Below, in pieces: positions 1 through 10,242 of a DNA stretch of 64,000 nt. The position numbers were made by a program, and so were the translations under genes. Source of the DNA: Desertimonas flava (GTDB taxonomy: Bacteria; Actinomycetota; Acidimicrobiia; Acidimicrobiales; Ilumatobacteraceae); NCBI RefSeq assembly GCF_003426815.1, contig NZ_QKYK01000002.1, positions 372,001-436,000 on the forward strand. The letters run 5' to 3'. The notes under the pieces are model-generated. The model had not been told where the DNA came from and did no database searches. It saw only the letters and a list, made by a program, of their open reading frames with translations. How positions within the stretch are numbered: the stretch's first letter is position 1; each line of letters begins with the position of its first letter.

Positions 1-944
1 AGCAGGTCGTCGATCGTGCCCGTGAGGGTGACGACCGGCCGGCCGACGGGCACCGGGATCTCCGTGGTGGTGCACCGGCCGGTGGGGTCGACGTCGACGA
101 TGACGACGTGCTTGGCGTGCGTCTCGGAGAACGAGTAGGGCAGGGGGGAGCCGCAGTAGCGGCGGGTGGGATCGGCGCCGACGAGTTGCGGGCGGTGCAG
201 GTGGCCGAGGGCGACGTACGAGAAGCCGTCGAACGTGGTGGTGGCGACCCGTGGTGAGGTGCCGACGGCCAGCGCGCGCTCGGAGTCGGACTCGATGGCC
301 CCGGCGACGAAGGCGTGGGCGACGGCCACCGACCGTGGCGCGCCGACCCGGCGGTGGAGGGCCGCCTTCAACACCGTCTGGTGGGTGGGGCGCCTCGGGG
401 CGTCGTCGGGGTCCGGTTCGTCCCGTGTGGCGGCGGCCGAGACCCCGAGGTCGAAGGCCAGCTGGGCCGGGGCATCGTGGTCGGGCAGTAGCGGGAGGTC
501 GGGCGCCCGACGGCGGTGGACCGGTTGGTTCGGGGCCATCACGGGGTCGAGGTAGGGCACGGCGACGACGTCGAGCGGACCGTCGGAGAACTCCAGCGTG
601 ACGGTCTCGCCGGCGCGGGCGAAGCCGCCGCGGATGATGACACCGGCGGCGTCGGTGAGGCCGTCGGCGGCGGCCACGCGGTCGGGGCTGTCGTGATTGC
701 CGGCGATGGCGACCACCTTGGCGCCGGCGCCGACGATGCCGGTGAGGGCGTGGCGCAACAGGTTGACCGACTCGGTGGGCGGGATGGCGCGGTCGTAGAG
801 GTCGCCGGCGACGACGACGAGATCGATGGATTCCTGGCCGACGACATCGACGAGCCAGTCGACGAACGCGGCCTGATCGGCCGCCAACGACACCTGGCCG
901 AAACTGCGGCCCAGATGCCAGTCGCTGGTGTGCAACATCCTCAC
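1..944 (-). CDS. sbcD: SbcD-like metallophosphoesterase, 3' end cut by window edge
   Basis: Calcineurin-fold phosphoesterase, probably the nuclease subunit of the SbcCD (Mre11-Rad50-like) DNA end-processing complex. Visible metal-binding motifs in order are HTSDWHLGR (residues ~4-12), GDLYDR, GNHDSPDR and LGHLHRPQ, the standard SbcD set. Reading continues through the left edge, so the C-terminal part is missing and the partner SbcC would lie beyond it. The GTG at 944 gives VRMLHTSDWHLGR, the family's usual N-terminus, and sits 7 nt after a TAGGGT box, so I prefer it to the ATG at 938. Family identity is clear; that the partner is SbcC is inferred. Confidence 0.88.
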   Translation of the reverse strand, partial: MRMLHTSDWHLGRSFGQVSLAADQAAFVDWLVDVVGQESIDLVVVAGDLYDRAIPPTESVNLLRHALTGIVGAGAKVVAIAGNHDSPDRVAAADGLTDAAGVIIRGGFARAGETVTLEFSDGPLDVVAVPYLDPVMAPNQPVHRRRAPDLPLLPDHDAPAQLAFDLGVSAAATRDEPDPDDAPRRPTHQTVLKAALHRRVGAPRSVAVAHAFVAGAIESDSERALAVGTSPRVATTTFDGFSYVALGHLHRPQLVGADPTRRYCGSPLPYSFSETHAKHVVIVDVDPTGRCTTTEIPVPVGRPVVTLTGTIDDL

Positions 945-951
945 GGCCCCA

Positions 952-957
952 ACCCTA
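952..957 (-). promoter_or_regulatory. candidate leaderless -10 box of sbcD
   Basis: TAGGGT on the minus strand, 7 nt before the GTG start at 944. No convincing -35. Confidence 0.5.
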
Positions 958-991
958 AAGAGAGGGTGTCACAGAGTTCGCGGATGCGAGG

Positions 992-2194
992 TCAGTCGGC
1001 AGCGGCGACGGCGGGAGGTGCGGCCGCGTTCGCCTCGGGGTCGCCGCGCACGCCGAATTGGTCCCGCGCCAGCCAGACGCCGACGCCGACCAGCGTGAAC
1101 ATCAAGATGGCGCACACCGTGTAGGCGACGGTGCGGCCGGCATGGTCGTAGGTGATCCCGGCGATCACCGCGGTGACACCCGCGACCAGTACCTGCATGC
1201 CGCCCAGCACACCCTGTGCACCCGCCTGGCGCTCGACCGGCACGACCAGGCCCACGGCGACACCCGTGCTCGACACGGTGAGGCCGTCGGACACCGAGTG
1301 CACCATGGCGATGGCGAACATCGCGACGCCGGTCGGCACGAGGCCGTACATGAGCATGAAGCCCGACCCGAGCAGCAGGCCCACCGTGGCCACACGGAAG
1401 GGCCCGACACGCTGGGCGAGCCGACCGCCCGTGGACCCGAAGATCACCAGCGGCAGGGCGAACAGGCTGATGCCGAGATTGGCGATCCACTCCGCCGTAC
1501 CGAGGTCATCGAGGGCGACCGACCACAGCGCGTCGAAGGTGCCGATCATCAAGAACACGGCACAGCCGAGGGCGACCGCCCCGGCGAACGGACGGATGCG
1601 CAACAGGTCGAACGCCAGTCGCTGCGTCGGCGGCTCGACCGTCTCGGACACGTCGATGCGGGCGATGAACGGCACGGCGATCGCCGAGGCGGCGGCGGTG
1701 ACGAGGAACGGTGCCGGGATGCCGAGTGGTCCGACGAGCACCGCGGCGATCGCCGGGCCCGCCGCGAACCCGGCGACGTCGGCGGAGAGGAGGCGGCCGA
1801 GGTTGCGCCCGATGTCGTCGGGATCGGCGAGGATGACGATGCGGCGCAGCGCCGGCACGGCCATGCCGACACCGATTCCCATCACGAAGCGACCGAGCAG
1901 GAGCGGCACGATGGTGGTGGCTGCGGCCATCGCCACGAGCGACACGACGTTAATGACCAGGCCCATCACGACGAGGCGCCGGGCGTGGCCCCGGTCGGCG
2001 AGGGGGGCGATGGTGGTCTGGGCCACGAACCCGGCGATGAACCCGATGCCGATGACGCCGCCGAGGGCCGACTCGCTGATGCCGTACTCGTCGCGAATGT
2101 CGTCGAGCATGGCGAACAGGGCGCCGTAGCCGGCAGCCAACAGGCCCCCGACGAGACCCAGCATGATGGTGAGGCGGCGCGCACGGGACTGCAC
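992..2194 (-). CDS. major facilitator superfamily transporter
   Basis: A 400-residue protein with about twelve hydrophobic segments and the MFS layout of two six-helix halves. The loop after helix 2 reads PLADRGHARRLVVMG, a typical MFS motif A region, and helix 4-5 contains GRFVMGIGVGMAVPALRR. It should export or import a small solute at the cytoplasmic membrane; the substrate cannot be read from sequence, though drug-efflux families look most similar. The start is a GTG seven nt after a TACGGT box, suggesting a leaderless mRNA. It is transcribed in the same direction as the sbcD-like gene but has its own promoter signal. Confidence 0.85.
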   Translation of the reverse strand: MQSRARRLTIMLGLVGGLLAAGYGALFAMLDDIRDEYGISESALGGVIGIGFIAGFVAQTTIAPLADRGHARRLVVMGLVINVVSLVAMAAATTIVPLLLGRFVMGIGVGMAVPALRRIVILADPDDIGRNLGRLLSADVAGFAAGPAIAAVLVGPLGIPAPFLVTAAASAIAVPFIARIDVSETVEPPTQRLAFDLLRIRPFAGAVALGCAVFLMIGTFDALWSVALDDLGTAEWIANLGISLFALPLVIFGSTGGRLAQRVGPFRVATVGLLLGSGFMLMYGLVPTGVAMFAIAMVHSVSDGLTVSSTGVAVGLVVPVERQAGAQGVLGGMQVLVAGVTAVIAGITYDHAGRTVAYTVCAILMFTLVGVGVWLARDQFGVRGDPEANAAAPPAVAAAD

Positions 2195-2201
2195 GCTTCC
2201 G

Positions 2202-2207
2202 ACCGTA
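2202..2207 (-). promoter_or_regulatory. candidate leaderless -10 box of the MFS gene
   Basis: TACGGT on the minus strand, 7 nt before the GTG at 2194. Confidence 0.45.
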
Positions 2208-2288
2208 CCGGTGGTGGTGCCCGGTTCCGGCGGTCGGAATCCGCCCGCTGGAGTATCGGCCCGTCAGTGCCCGACGTCGACGCTCGGC

Positions 2289-4190
2289 TCAGCCGACGTC
2301 GCCCGATGACGCGTCGAACCCGCCATCGTCGGAGGCTCCGATGTCGGCCACATCCGCCGTCGTGTCGGCGAAGTCGCCCGATGTGTCGGCGAAGTCGTCG
2401 GTCGTGTCGCTGAAGTCGCTCGGGGCGTCGGTGGCGAAGTCGTCGGTCGTATCGGCAAGGTCGCTCGGGGCGTCGGCGGCGAAGTCGTTGCTCGTGTCGG
2501 CGAAGTCGCCCGACGTGTCGGCGGTGAAGTCGCTCGGGGTGTCGGCGGTGACGTCGTGGGACGTGTCCGCGAGGTCGCTCGCCGTGTCGGCGAAGTCGCC
2601 GGCCGTGTCGGCGAAGTCGCCGGCCGTGTCGGTGAGGTCGTCCGACAGAACGACGACGTCACTGGAGGGGTCGGCCAGCACGCCACCGAGGTCGCTCGAC
2701 CCGCCGGCGAGTTCGTTCGACATCTCCGCCGGGTCGCGAGACGCGTCGGTGACGTCGTCGGGACCGTCGCCGTCGGAGGAGCCGTCGGGATCGAACGACG
2801 GATCGACGAGCGAGCTGACGTGCCCCTCCGCGGGCGGCGACGCCGCAGTCGCCGAGTCACCGCCGAACGGGTTGTCGTCGGGGCCGACGGCGATCGGTGT
2901 GACGGGCGGGGTGGGGGCGTCGTAGGCGTTGCCGCGCTCGGCCGCCTCCTGGGCGAGCCGCCGGTGTTCGGCCGCCGCCTGGCGAACCCGCTCCACGCCC
3001 GGCACGCTGCGGGCCTCGAGGTCAGGCAACTCGGCCTCGAGCCGCTTGGCCTCGCGAAGCTCGGCCGCCGCCGTGCGGTACTCGGCCGCCTGCTGCTCCT
3101 GCTGGTCGAGGATGTCCTCGTACTCCTTGGCCCGCGTCTGGGCCGCCGTGCGCTCCGCGTCGAAGGCCTCTTTCTCACCGGCCAGCCGGGTCGCCGTCGC
3201 CGTGGCCGTCGCGGCCGCGGCCCTGGCGTCCTCGGCTTCCAAGCGAGCGGCCGTCGCTCGCACGGCCAGTCCCTGGGCCATCTCGGTCGCCTCGGCGGCG
3301 AGCGCCGTGTCGCCTGTTGCCTTCGCCGCGTCGGCCTGCTTCCACGCCTCCAGTTCCTTGTGCCGGAACTCGTTGGCGCGGGTGTCGGCCTCCTGGGCCT
3401 GGCGGTTCGCCTGGGTGGCCGTCGCTTCGGCGGCGACCCGATCACGATCGGCGGCCGACGCCTTCGCCGTGGCGGCGCGGGTGGCGGCGAGGAAGTCCTC
3501 GTGGGCGGACATGCGGGCGGCCCCAGCCCCCACCTCGAGACCGAGCGCCTCCTCCTCGAAGTCCTCCGGCGTGGCGTTCACACTGTCGAGCAGCTTGCGG
3601 TCCTCGGGGAACAGCACCGGCTCGGGCCCGGGCGCCGTGGTGATGTAGCCGATGTCGCCACGCGGGCTGAGATCGAGGGTCTGGCCGCCCTGGAGCGCGG
3701 CGACGAGCCGACCGCTGTCGATCTCGGCCTCGAGCACGGCCCGCATCTCGGCCGCCACCTCGCCGGTCGGCGGGGTCGAGTCGTCGAATCGCGTGTACTC
3801 GACCCGTCCGTCACTGTGGATCCGGACCTGAGCGCCTTCGGAGATCGCCCGTTCGATGAGCAGGCGTTGCTGCTCGCTGAGGTTCGGGTCGGGGTCGTAG
3901 AGGACGATCGAGCGGTGATCGGCCCGATGGGCCGACATCTCGCCGTCGGGCTGAACGGTAACGCCGTAGCCGCTGCGCGCCAGCTCGATGACGTGGCCCA
4001 GCTTGGACTCGATCCATGCCTCCTGCTCCTCGGTCATCGGCGAGCCGGCCTCGGCCGACACGTACACCTTCCCGTCGGACGCCAGCGTGGCCCGCTTGCC
4101 GGCGCGCAGCGCGTCCCGCATCAGCCGGAGGTCGCCGTCGTCGCCGATCACGTCGCGAGGGGCGGTGGGGATGTCGCGAGGGGTCGCCAT
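2289..4190 (-). CDS. coiled-coil protein with repetitive Asp/Thr/Ser-rich acidic tail, function unknown
   Basis: No family recognised. From the ATG at 4190 it is 633 residues. The first ~220 residues are a mixed globular region; residues ~230-410 are an Ala/Glu/Arg/Gln-rich heptad-like coiled coil with few hydrophobic cores; then comes a Pro/Gly/Asp linker, and about the last 130 residues are a degenerate 7-9-residue repeat built on D-F-A-D-T-(S/A)-x-D, strongly acidic and probably disordered. There is no signal peptide or membrane segment, so it is likely cytoplasmic. The start at 4190 is supported by a TACCGT box 6 nt upstream; an upstream GTG at 4226 would add twelve residues. Codon periodicity is regular throughout, so the repeat is genuinely coding. 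Confidence 0.75.
   Translation of the reverse strand: MATPRDIPTAPRDVIGDDGDLRLMRDALRAGKRATLASDGKVYVSAEAGSPMTEEQEAWIESKLGHVIELARSGYGVTVQPDGEMSAHRADHRSIVLYDPDPNLSEQQRLLIERAISEGAQVRIHSDGRVEYTRFDDSTPPTGEVAAEMRAVLEAEIDSGRLVAALQGGQTLDLSPRGDIGYITTAPGPEPVLFPEDRKLLDSVNATPEDFEEEALGLEVGAGAARMSAHEDFLAATRAATAKASAADRDRVAAEATATQANRQAQEADTRANEFRHKELEAWKQADAAKATGDTALAAEATEMAQGLAVRATAARLEAEDARAAAATATATATRLAGEKEAFDAERTAAQTRAKEYEDILDQQEQQAAEYRTAAAELREAKRLEAELPDLEARSVPGVERVRQAAAEHRRLAQEAAERGNAYDAPTPPVTPIAVGPDDNPFGGDSATAASPPAEGHVSSLVDPSFDPDGSSDGDGPDDVTDASRDPAEMSNELAGGSSDLGGVLADPSSDVVVLSDDLTDTAGDFADTAGDFADTASDLADTSHDVTADTPSDFTADTSGDFADTSNDFAADAPSDLADTTDDFATDAPSDFSDTTDDFADTSGDFADTTADVADIGASDDGGFDASSGDVG
2300..2650 (-). 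repeat. degenerate tandem coding repeat, acidic tail
   Basis: The 3' end of the coiled-coil gene consists of 21-27-nt units around (on the plus strand) gtgtcggcgaagtcg, repeated more than a dozen times. Units vary in length in multiples of three, so the frame is preserved. Confidence 0.8.
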
Positions 4191-4196
4191 GCCGCG

Positions 4197-4202
4197 ACGG
4201 TA
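4197..4202 (-). promoter_or_regulatory. candidate leaderless -10 box of the coiled-coil gene
   Basis: TACCGT on the minus strand, 6 nt before the ATG at 4190; this decides the start. Confidence 0.45.
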
Positions 4203-4253
4203 GAGCCGGTCCCCGATCCCCGTCACCGGGAGAATCCCCGGATCCCGCCGGTT

Positions 4254-4352
4254 GTGTTCACGACCCGCAGTCTGTGCGGGTGTTGTTCACCGCGGCGCGT
4301 GCGGTGGTGCGGGTCGTGTTCACCACCCGCAGCCCGTGCGGGTGGTGTTCAC
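4254..4352. repeat. pair of 37-nt direct repeats, each a hairpin
   Basis: Copies at 4254-4290 and 4316-4352 share the pattern GTGTTCAC-acccgca-nnnn-tgcgggt-GTTCAC. In the second copy CACCACCCGCA and TGCGGGTGGTG are perfect 11-bp arms. They lie in the 325-nt gap between the divergent coiled-coil and ABC-F genes, which holds no convincing gene. Confidence 0.8.
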
Positions 4353-4362
4353 TTCCGCGGGT

Positions 4363-4500
4363 CGCCGGCGCGTCGTTGCTTCTGGCTTCGGCTCCGCTTC
4401 GCTTCGCCGGCGCGTCGTTGCTTCTGGCTTCGGCTCCGCTTCGCTTCGCCGGCGCGTCGTTGTCTCCGGGCGCCGGCTCCGCTTCGCTTCGCCGGCGCGT
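4363..4500. repeat. 42-43-bp tandem repeat, just over three copies
   Basis: The unit begins cgccggcgcgtcgtt and ends ggctccgcttcgctt. Unit starts fall at about 4363, 4405, 4447 and 4490. The first two units are nearly identical; the third has a diverged centre. The array ends 15 nt before the ABC-F start codon and includes no spacers. Confidence 0.85.
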
Positions 4501-4503
4501 CCG

Positions 4504-4509
4504 TATCCT
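4504..4509 (+). promoter_or_regulatory. candidate leaderless -10 box of the ABC-F gene
   Basis: TATCCT, 6 nt before the GTG at 4516 and immediately after the 42-bp array, which would therefore occupy the -35 and upstream region. Confidence 0.5.
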
Positions 4510-4515
4510 GCCGGG

Positions 4516-6309
<1,794 letters not shown>

Positions 6310-6438
6310 GCCGCGGCCGCAGCGCCCGGCGCCGGTCGGCGCCGGCGGGTGCGATGAGTCGGAACAGCGCATGGTGCGGTCCAGGCTCATCGCGGTGAGC
6401 GCCTGACTCGTCCGCGGGCGTGGTCCCGAGGAAGCGCC

Positions 6439-6444
6439 TACTCT
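6439..6444 (+). promoter_or_regulatory. candidate -10 box of the antiporter gene
   Basis: TACTCT, 10 nt before the ATG at 6455; no ribosome binding site is visible between them. Confidence 0.4.
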
Positions 6445-6454
6445 CACGATCCAC

Positions 6455-8290
6455 ATGGAGGAGACCGCCAGGGACGTGATCGCGGTGGTCGTGGTCGTCG
6501 CTGCGCTGGCATCGCTGGCCCGTCGCAGCGGGCGCACGGCGCCGCTGGTGCTCGTCGCCGGCGGCGTGCTGGCGTCACTGCTGCCGTTCGTCGACGAGGT
6601 CCGGGTGTCGAGCGACCTCGTGCTCATCGGGTTCCTCCCGCCGCTGCTCTACGCCACGGCGATCCGCACCTCGCTGTTCGACGTGCGGGCCAACGTCCGC
6701 CCGATCGCCCTGCTGTCGGTCGGCCTCGTCGTGTTCACGATGTTCGGCGCCGGCCTCGTGGCGTGGTGGGTGTTGCCGATCCCGTTTCCCGCCGCCCTCG
6801 CCCTCGGCGCGGTCGTCGCTCCGCCCGACGCCGTGGCGGCGACGGCGGTCGCCCGCAAGGTGGGCATGCCCCGCCGCGTGGTGACGATCCTCGAGGGGGA
6901 GAGCCTCGTCAACGACGCCACGGCCATCGTGTGCCTGCGCACGTCGGTCGCGGCAATCGGCGGCAGCGTCACTGCGTTCGAGGTCACCCGCGACTTCGCC
7001 CAGTCGGTGCTCGGTGGCGCGGCGGTGGGGCTGGTGGCGGCGATCGTGCTGGCCAAGGTGCGCGGCCACATCGGCGACGCCGTCACCGACACGACCATCT
7101 CGCTGGTCACGCCGTTTGCCGTCTACATCGCCGCCGAGGAGGTGCACGGTTCGGGGGTCCTCGCCGTCGTCATCACCGGCTTGATCCTCGGGCACAAGGC
7201 CGAACGCATCCAGTCGCCGACGTCGCGCATGGTCGAGCGGGGCAACTGGTCGACCGTGCAGTTCATCCTCGAGAACACGGTCTTCTTCCTCGTCGGCCTG
7301 GAGGCCCGCACGATCGTGCGCGATCTCGGCGAGAACACCCTGTCGGGCGCCCGTGTCGCCGGCGCCGCGCTGGCCGTCCTCGGCGCGGTGATCGTGCTCC
7401 GTCTGATCTGGGTGCGGGCGATGACGCCGGCGACGTCGTGGCGGGTGTCGACGCTGGTGGGGTGGGCGGGCATGCGCGGCGTGGTCACGCTCGCCGCCGT
7501 GCTGGTGATCCCCACGGAGACACCGCACCGCGAGGTGCTCATCCTCATCGCCTGGACGGTGGCCGCCGGCACGCTGTTCGTCCAGGGGTCCACCCTGCCG
7601 TGGCTCGTGCGGCGCCTGGGCGTCCGTGGCCCCGATCCGGCCGCCGACGCCCTCGCCGAAGCGCGTTTGCTGCAGACGGCGGCCGCGGCGGGGGTGCGGG
7701 CGCTCGACGACGTGCTCACCGGTGACGAGCCGCCGGCCGTGGTGGATCGTCTCCGTCGGCGCGGCTTCGAGCGGGCCGACGCCCGGTGGGAGCGCTTCGG
7801 TGGCGGAGGCGAGACGCCGAGTGCCGTCTTCGCCCGGCTGCGTCGGGTCATGCTCGACGCCGAGCGGGGCGCCGTGCTCGCCGAGCGCGGCGAAGGCACC
7901 GCGCCCGACGAGGTCGTGCGCCGGGTGCTGTCGATCTTCGACGTCGAGGAGTCGATCCTCATCGCCGGCGACCGATGGAACTCCGCCGACCGTGACGACG
8001 ATCTCGTCAACGAATCCGTCGGCGGGGCGTCAGCGTGCGACCACCTCCGCGACGCGGCGACGCTCACCGAGCCGTCGCCGTCGTCGGACCACTGCGAGGC
8101 CTGTGTGCGCGAGGGCACGGTGACCGTGCACCTGCGCATGTGTCTCACCTGCGGCAACGTGGCCTGCTGCGACTCGTCGCCGGCGCGGCACGCCGACCGG
8201 CACTTCCGCGGCACCGGCCATCCGGTGATGCGCAGCGTCGAGCCCGGCGAAGCCTGGCGCTGGTGCTACCTCGACAACACGCTGGGATAG
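6455..8290 (+). CDS. CPA1-type Na+/H+ antiporter with C-terminal UBP zinc finger
   Basis: Membrane cation/proton exchanger of 611 residues. Residues 1-~405 hold 11-12 hydrophobic helices with the CPA1 motifs ALGAVVAPPDAVAATAV (the acidic PPDA pair that binds the cation) and EGESLVNDATAIV. A cytoplasmic helical region follows, and residues ~525-611 form a zf-UBP ubiquitin-protease-type zinc finger: CDHL, CEAC, CLTCGNVACC, RHADRHFRGTGHPV, ending in WRWCYLD. Bacterial antiporters carrying this finger are known from actinobacteria, but the finger's ligand is not established. Homeostasis of Na+ and pH is inferred. The gene stands alone, with a hairpin downstream at 8345. Confidence 0.92.
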   Translation: MEETARDVIAVVVVVAALASLARRSGRTAPLVLVAGGVLASLLPFVDEVRVSSDLVLIGFLPPLLYATAIRTSLFDVRANVRPIALLSVGLVVFTMFGAGLVAWWVLPIPFPAALALGAVVAPPDAVAATAVARKVGMPRRVVTILEGESLVNDATAIVCLRTSVAAIGGSVTAFEVTRDFAQSVLGGAAVGLVAAIVLAKVRGHIGDAVTDTTISLVTPFAVYIAAEEVHGSGVLAVVITGLILGHKAERIQSPTSRMVERGNWSTVQFILENTVFFLVGLEARTIVRDLGENTLSGARVAGAALAVLGAVIVLRLIWVRAMTPATSWRVSTLVGWAGMRGVVTLAAVLVIPTETPHREVLILIAWTVAAGTLFVQGSTLPWLVRRLGVRGPDPAADALAEARLLQTAAAAGVRALDDVLTGDEPPAVVDRLRRRGFERADARWERFGGGGETPSAVFARLRRVMLDAERGAVLAERGEGTAPDEVVRRVLSIFDVEESILIAGDRWNSADRDDDLVNESVGGASACDHLRDAATLTEPSPSSDHCEACVREGTVTVHLRMCLTCGNVACCDSSPARHADRHFRGTGHPVMRSVEPGEAWRWCYLDNTLG

Positions 8291-8344
8291 CTCGCGCCGA
8301 ACCGGTCGCGAGACGATCAACGCGCGGACGCCGAAGGGGGAGGC

Positions 8345-8367
8345 TCGGAGGGGGATTCCCCCTCCGA
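8345..8367. terminator. hairpin between convergent antiporter and thiolase genes
   Basis: TCGGAGGGGGA and its complement abut with almost no loop. No T-tract. Placement between convergent genes suggests a shared terminator; the following 100 nt are low-complexity GAGCGCAGCGAGC-type sequence. Confidence 0.45.
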
Positions 8368-8491
8368 TGCGGCGATCAGCGCAGCTTGCTGCGCCGCCGC
8401 CTCTTTCGATTCTTCGTGCGAGCGCAGCGAGCTCAAAGCAAACTCGCCGCAGCGGAGCGAGCGCAGCGAGCGATGCGGAGCGAGGACGAAA

Positions 8492-9715
8492 CTATGCGGC
8501 GGCTTCCAGGATGTGGACGCCGCAGGCGGAGCCGAGGCCGATGACGTGGGCCAGGCCGACCTTGGCGCCTTCGATCTGGCGGTCGCCGGCCTCGCCGCGG
8601 AGGTGATGGCACACCTCCCAGATGTTGGCGATGCCGGTGGCGGCGATCGGATGACCCTTCGACTGCAGGCCGCCCGACACGTTGACCGGCGTCGTGCCGT
8701 CGCGCCACGTGGCGCCGGAGTTGAAGAACTCGGCGGCGCCGCCGGGCTCGCAGAGGCCGAGGTTGTCGTAGTGCACCAGCTCGGCCGTGGCGAAGCAGTC
8801 GTGCAGCTCGACGAGGTCGAGGTCCTCCGGGCCGACGCCTGCGAGCTCGTAGGCCTGCTTGGCGGCGTTGCGGGTGAGCGTGTTGACGTTGGGCAGCACC
8901 TGGCAGCCGAGGTCGTAGGGATCGCTGGTGAGGATCGACGCCGACACCTTGATCGCCCGCTTCTGCTGCTCCTTGGACAGAGACTTGAGCCGCTCGCCCG
9001 ACGTCACCACCGCGGCGGCCGCGCCGTCGCAGTTCGCCGAGCACATCGGCCGGGTGTTCGGGTAGGCGATCATGACGTCGTTCTTGATCTCGTCGAGCGT
9101 GAAGCGCTTCGAGTAGGCGGCCAGCGGGTTCAGCGTGGAGTGGGCGTGGTTCTTCTCGCTGATGCGGGCGAACAGGTCGAAGTCGGCACGCGATGATGGA
9201 GAGTCGTAGCGGCGGGCGTACTCCATGCCGATCTGGGCGAAGACGCCGGGCATCGTGTCGGTGCCGATCCGCCCGTCCACCGGGGCGACGGCGCCGAAGC
9301 GGCCCTTGGGCTCCCACGTGTTGCTGTCCTTCTTCGCCTGGCCGCCGCCACCGAGGAGGCCTGCGCCGGCCAGCTTCTCGACGCCGAACGCCAGACCGAA
9401 CTCGGCCTCGCCGGACTTCACGCCCATGATCGCCGTACGCAGCGCGGTGGCGCCGGTGGCGCAGGCGTTGGCCACGTTGTACACGGGGATGCCGGTCTGG
9501 CCGACCTGCTTCTGCACCTGCTGGCCGACACCGGCCGACGCGTTCATCAGGCTTCCCGCGCCGATGATGCCGATGTCGGCCATCGTGACGCCGGCGTCGG
9601 CCAGGGCGCCCTGCACGGCCTCGCTGGCGAGGTCGACGACGTCACGATCGGCGTGCTTGCCGAACTTCGTCATCGTGATGCCGAGGATCCAGATGTCGTC
9701 TGCGTTGCCAGCCAT
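8492..9715 (-). CDS. thiolase-like acyl-CoA acetyltransferase (SCP2/lipid-transfer type)
   Basis: A 407-residue thiolase-fold enzyme that should cleave or condense acyl-CoA thioesters, most like the SCP-x/Ltp group used in sterol and branched-chain side-chain breakdown. The nucleophile is in NACATGA (Cys ~84) and the catalytic His region reads GGLQSKGHPIAATG (~353). The start at 9715 has GGAG upstream and begins 1 nt after the stop of the DUF35 gene, so the two are cotranscribed. Ltp-type thiolases commonly pair with a DUF35 zinc-ribbon/OB protein that binds the acyl-CoA, which is exactly the neighbour here. The exact substrate is not determinable. Confidence 0.88.
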   Translation of the reverse strand: MAGNADDIWILGITMTKFGKHADRDVVDLASEAVQGALADAGVTMADIGIIGAGSLMNASAGVGQQVQKQVGQTGIPVYNVANACATGATALRTAIMGVKSGEAEFGLAFGVEKLAGAGLLGGGGQAKKDSNTWEPKGRFGAVAPVDGRIGTDTMPGVFAQIGMEYARRYDSPSSRADFDLFARISEKNHAHSTLNPLAAYSKRFTLDEIKNDVMIAYPNTRPMCSANCDGAAAAVVTSGERLKSLSKEQQKRAIKVSASILTSDPYDLGCQVLPNVNTLTRNAAKQAYELAGVGPEDLDLVELHDCFATAELVHYDNLGLCEPGGAAEFFNSGATWRDGTTPVNVSGGLQSKGHPIAATGIANIWEVCHHLRGEAGDRQIEGAKVGLAHVIGLGSACGVHILEAAA

Positions 9716-9716
9716 G

Positions 9717-10151
9717 TCAGTTCGCTCCTGTCGTGGGTTCGAAGCCGAAGCTGATCGCCTCGGTGCCGTTGTCATCGGTGCCGATGGGGAACGTCGTCAG
9801 GCGCACCGGCAGACCGAGCGGCACGTTCTCGGGCGTCGGCTCGACGTTCACGACGTTGCCCCGCACAGGGGTGCCGCCGAGATCGACCACCGCCGAGACG
9901 AACGGCACGGGGATGCCCGGGGCTGCGAAGGCGACGATGGTGTAGGTCTCCACCGTGCCCTCGGTGGGCAGGTCGACCTTGGTGAACTCGGTACCGAAAC
10001 ACTTGGCACAGGCGTTGCGTCGATCGAAGTAGCGGGCTCCACAACCGGTGCACTCGTTGGCGACGAGGTGGGGGGAATCCCCGAGAACGAGGTAGTCGAC
10101 GAGCGGGACCTGGGCCGGGGCCTCGGGAGCTTCGGTGGCCGTATCTGACAT
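9717..10151 (-). CDS. DUF35 zinc-ribbon/OB-fold protein, thiolase partner
   Basis: A 144-residue protein with an N-terminal helix, a rubredoxin-like zinc ribbon (C34, C37, C48, C51: CTGC and CAKC) and a C-terminal OB fold with GIPVPFVSAVVDL. Such proteins form a complex with Ltp-type thiolases and help deliver acyl-CoA. It is the first gene of a two-gene operon with the thiolase. The ATG at 10151 is preferred because a TAGCGT box lies 7 nt upstream, consistent with a leaderless start. Confidence 0.88.
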   Translation of the reverse strand: MSDTATEAPEAPAQVPLVDYLVLGDSPHLVANECTGCGARYFDRRNACAKCFGTEFTKVDLPTEGTVETYTIVAFAAPGIPVPFVSAVVDLGGTPVRGNVVNVEPTPENVPLGLPVRLTTFPIGTDDNGTEAISFGFEPTTGAN

Positions 10152-10158
10152 GGTCGCG

Positions 10159-10164
10159 ACGCTA
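10159..10164 (-). promoter_or_regulatory. candidate leaderless -10 box of the DUF35-thiolase operon
   Basis: TAGCGT on the minus strand, 7 nt before the ATG at 10151. Confidence 0.5.
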
Positions 10165-10242
10165 CCGACGCGCCGCCCATCGGATCGCACCGAGCGCGGT
10201 CGGTCGTCGGCAAACTGGGCCGATGATGTGGACGGTCGCCGC

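Noticed and set aside
2300-2650. Possible CRISPR or satellite DNA
   Set aside because: Repeat lengths are multiples of three and encode a regular peptide repeat in frame with the gene.
4363-4500. Possible CRISPR array
   Set aside because: Units abut with no unique spacers, and no cas genes are nearby.
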